A stretch of 6,215 bases of DNA. Source: Clostridia bacterium. GTDB taxonomy: Bacteria; Bacillota_A; Clostridia; Oscillospirales; CAG-272. Below the pieces are notes generated by a model that made no database searches, was not told the DNA's origin, and saw only the letters and a list, made by a program, of their open reading frames with translations. The stretch covers positions 1 to 6,215 of the forward strand of contig JAFQLG010000091.1 in the NCBI GenBank assembly GCA_017414605.1, in the 5' to 3' direction. Position 1 is the first letter of the stretch. Each line of letters starts with the position of its first letter. Positions 5,683 through 6,215 of the stretch are shown in pieces. The position numbers and the translations under genes were made by a program.

Positions 5683-6215
5683 ATGGAAAACACACAAATT
5701 AAAAATGCTCCCGATATAGCCTGCGCCAGCGAGATACTTGCCGCCTACAAGCGCTCAAAGCGGGATATGGAGGCAACGCTTACTCTGGAAAAGGAGATAT
5801 GGCGCGCGGTGTACATGGGGAGCGAGTCTTCAAGCTGGATATTCAACAGCGTAGTCAACAAGCATGCCGACGTTGTTGACAATATGCCGCGCTGCAGCTG
5901 TCTGCCAAGAGAAAAACGGGACGAGAAGAGCGCCGCGGCGCTCTCAAAGATAATTCCCGTTATAACCGAGCGCTGCCGCTTTGACAAGACCTATTCGGAC
6001 AACGCCTGGAGCAAGATAAAGCACGGCACCGCAGTTTACGGCGTTTTCTGGAACTCGGCGCTTGAGGGCGGGCTTGGCGACGTGGACGTTCGCTCCATCG
6101 AGCTTTCGGACATTTTCTGGGAGATGGGCGTTGCGGACGTTCAGGACAGCAGAAACGTGTTCGTGGTAGGCTCGGCGGACGTGGATAGCCTTGCCGCGCA
6201 GTATCCGCAGTTCAA
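5683..6215 (+). CDS. Phage portal protein, N-terminal 177 residues (3' end beyond window)
   Basis: The frame is open from ATG 5683 to the window edge, with an AAAGGAG ribosome binding site (5671-5677) five bases upstream. The portal is the dodecameric ring at one capsid vertex through which the terminase packages DNA and to which the tail attaches. The assignment rests on similarity to portal proteins of clostridial prophages: the segments SVVNKHADVVDNMPR (56-70), LSKIIPVITERCRFDKTYSD (87-106), KHGTAVYGVFW (113-123), LSDIFWEMGVADVQDSRNVF (141-160) and AAQYPQ (171-176). The position immediately after the large terminase fits the standard terS-terL-portal order. No frameshift or stop is seen in the visible part, so the gene looks functional. 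Confidence 0.87.
   Translation, partial: MENTQIKNAPDIACASEILAAYKRSKRDMEATLTLEKEIWRAVYMGSESSSWIFNSVVNKHADVVDNMPRCSCLPREKRDEKSAAALSKIIPVITERCRFDKTYSDNAWSKIKHGTAVYGVFWNSALEGGLGDVDVRSIELSDIFWEMGVADVQDSRNVFVVGSADVDSLAAQYPQF

Larger units (their letters stand above)
2090..6215. mobile_element. Prophage-like element (repressor, switch and DNA-packaging genes), continuing right
   Basis: An SOS-type repressor, divergent consensus promoters and a terS-terL-portal operon define a phage-derived module joined to housekeeping genes (ftsZ, radC). No integrase, excisionase, replication gene or attachment-site duplication can be seen. The left boundary is therefore uncertain; it could lie anywhere from about 1600 to 2090, and the DUF6514-like gene could be on either side. 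The recognisable packaging genes appear intact rather than decayed. Confidence 0.75.

Noticed and set aside
5227..5697. A 156-residue minus-strand frame, and similar antisense frames over the terminase genes
   Set aside because: All lie opposite the well-supported large terminase and have no start signal or recognisable domain.

Overview
The window reads as a Clostridia-type (low-GC Firmicutes, perhaps gut Oscillospirales/Christensenellales-like) chromosome running into a phage-derived module. The evidence is the FtsZ N-terminus, the short clostridial form of RadC, strong GGAGG ribosome binding sites, consensus sigma-A promoters, and a terminase/portal set resembling clostridial prophages. 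Taxonomy is inferred from protein style only.

Left part (1-1584, minus strand): the 5' two thirds of ftsZ (cell division GTPase; the C-terminus lies outside the window), preceded on the same strand by radC (JAMM-domain protein). This is ordinary chromosomal content, except that the FtsZ T7 synergy loop carries unusual residues. A 300-bp divergent gap (1585-1884) holds an extended -10 promoter driving a 67-aa DUF6514-like protein on the plus strand, which converges within one base on the next gene.

Switch region (2090-3124): a minus-strand LexA/cI-like repressor (XRE helix-turn-helix plus intact self-cleaving S24 peptidase) is divergent from the rightward operon. Both promoters are exact TTGACA-N17-TATAAT matches, with their -35 boxes 45 bp apart. 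A near-perfect SOS-type dyad sits inside the rightward promoter. The rightward transcript would begin with a leader of about 240 nt that lacks any ATG and contains a long multi-segment hairpin (2934-3049).

Right part (3125-6215, plus strand): a tight operon of a cysteine-rich 83-aa protein, an 86-aa protein of unknown role, the terminase small subunit, the terminase large subunit (ATPase and nuclease residues intact) and the start of a portal protein. This is a DNA-packaging module. No integrase, replication or excision genes are visible between the repressor and the packaging genes, so this is either one end of a compact prophage or a domesticated particle-forming element under SOS-type control. 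The most plausible logic is that RecA-stimulated self-cleavage of the repressor opens the rightward promoter and turns on packaging and structural genes.
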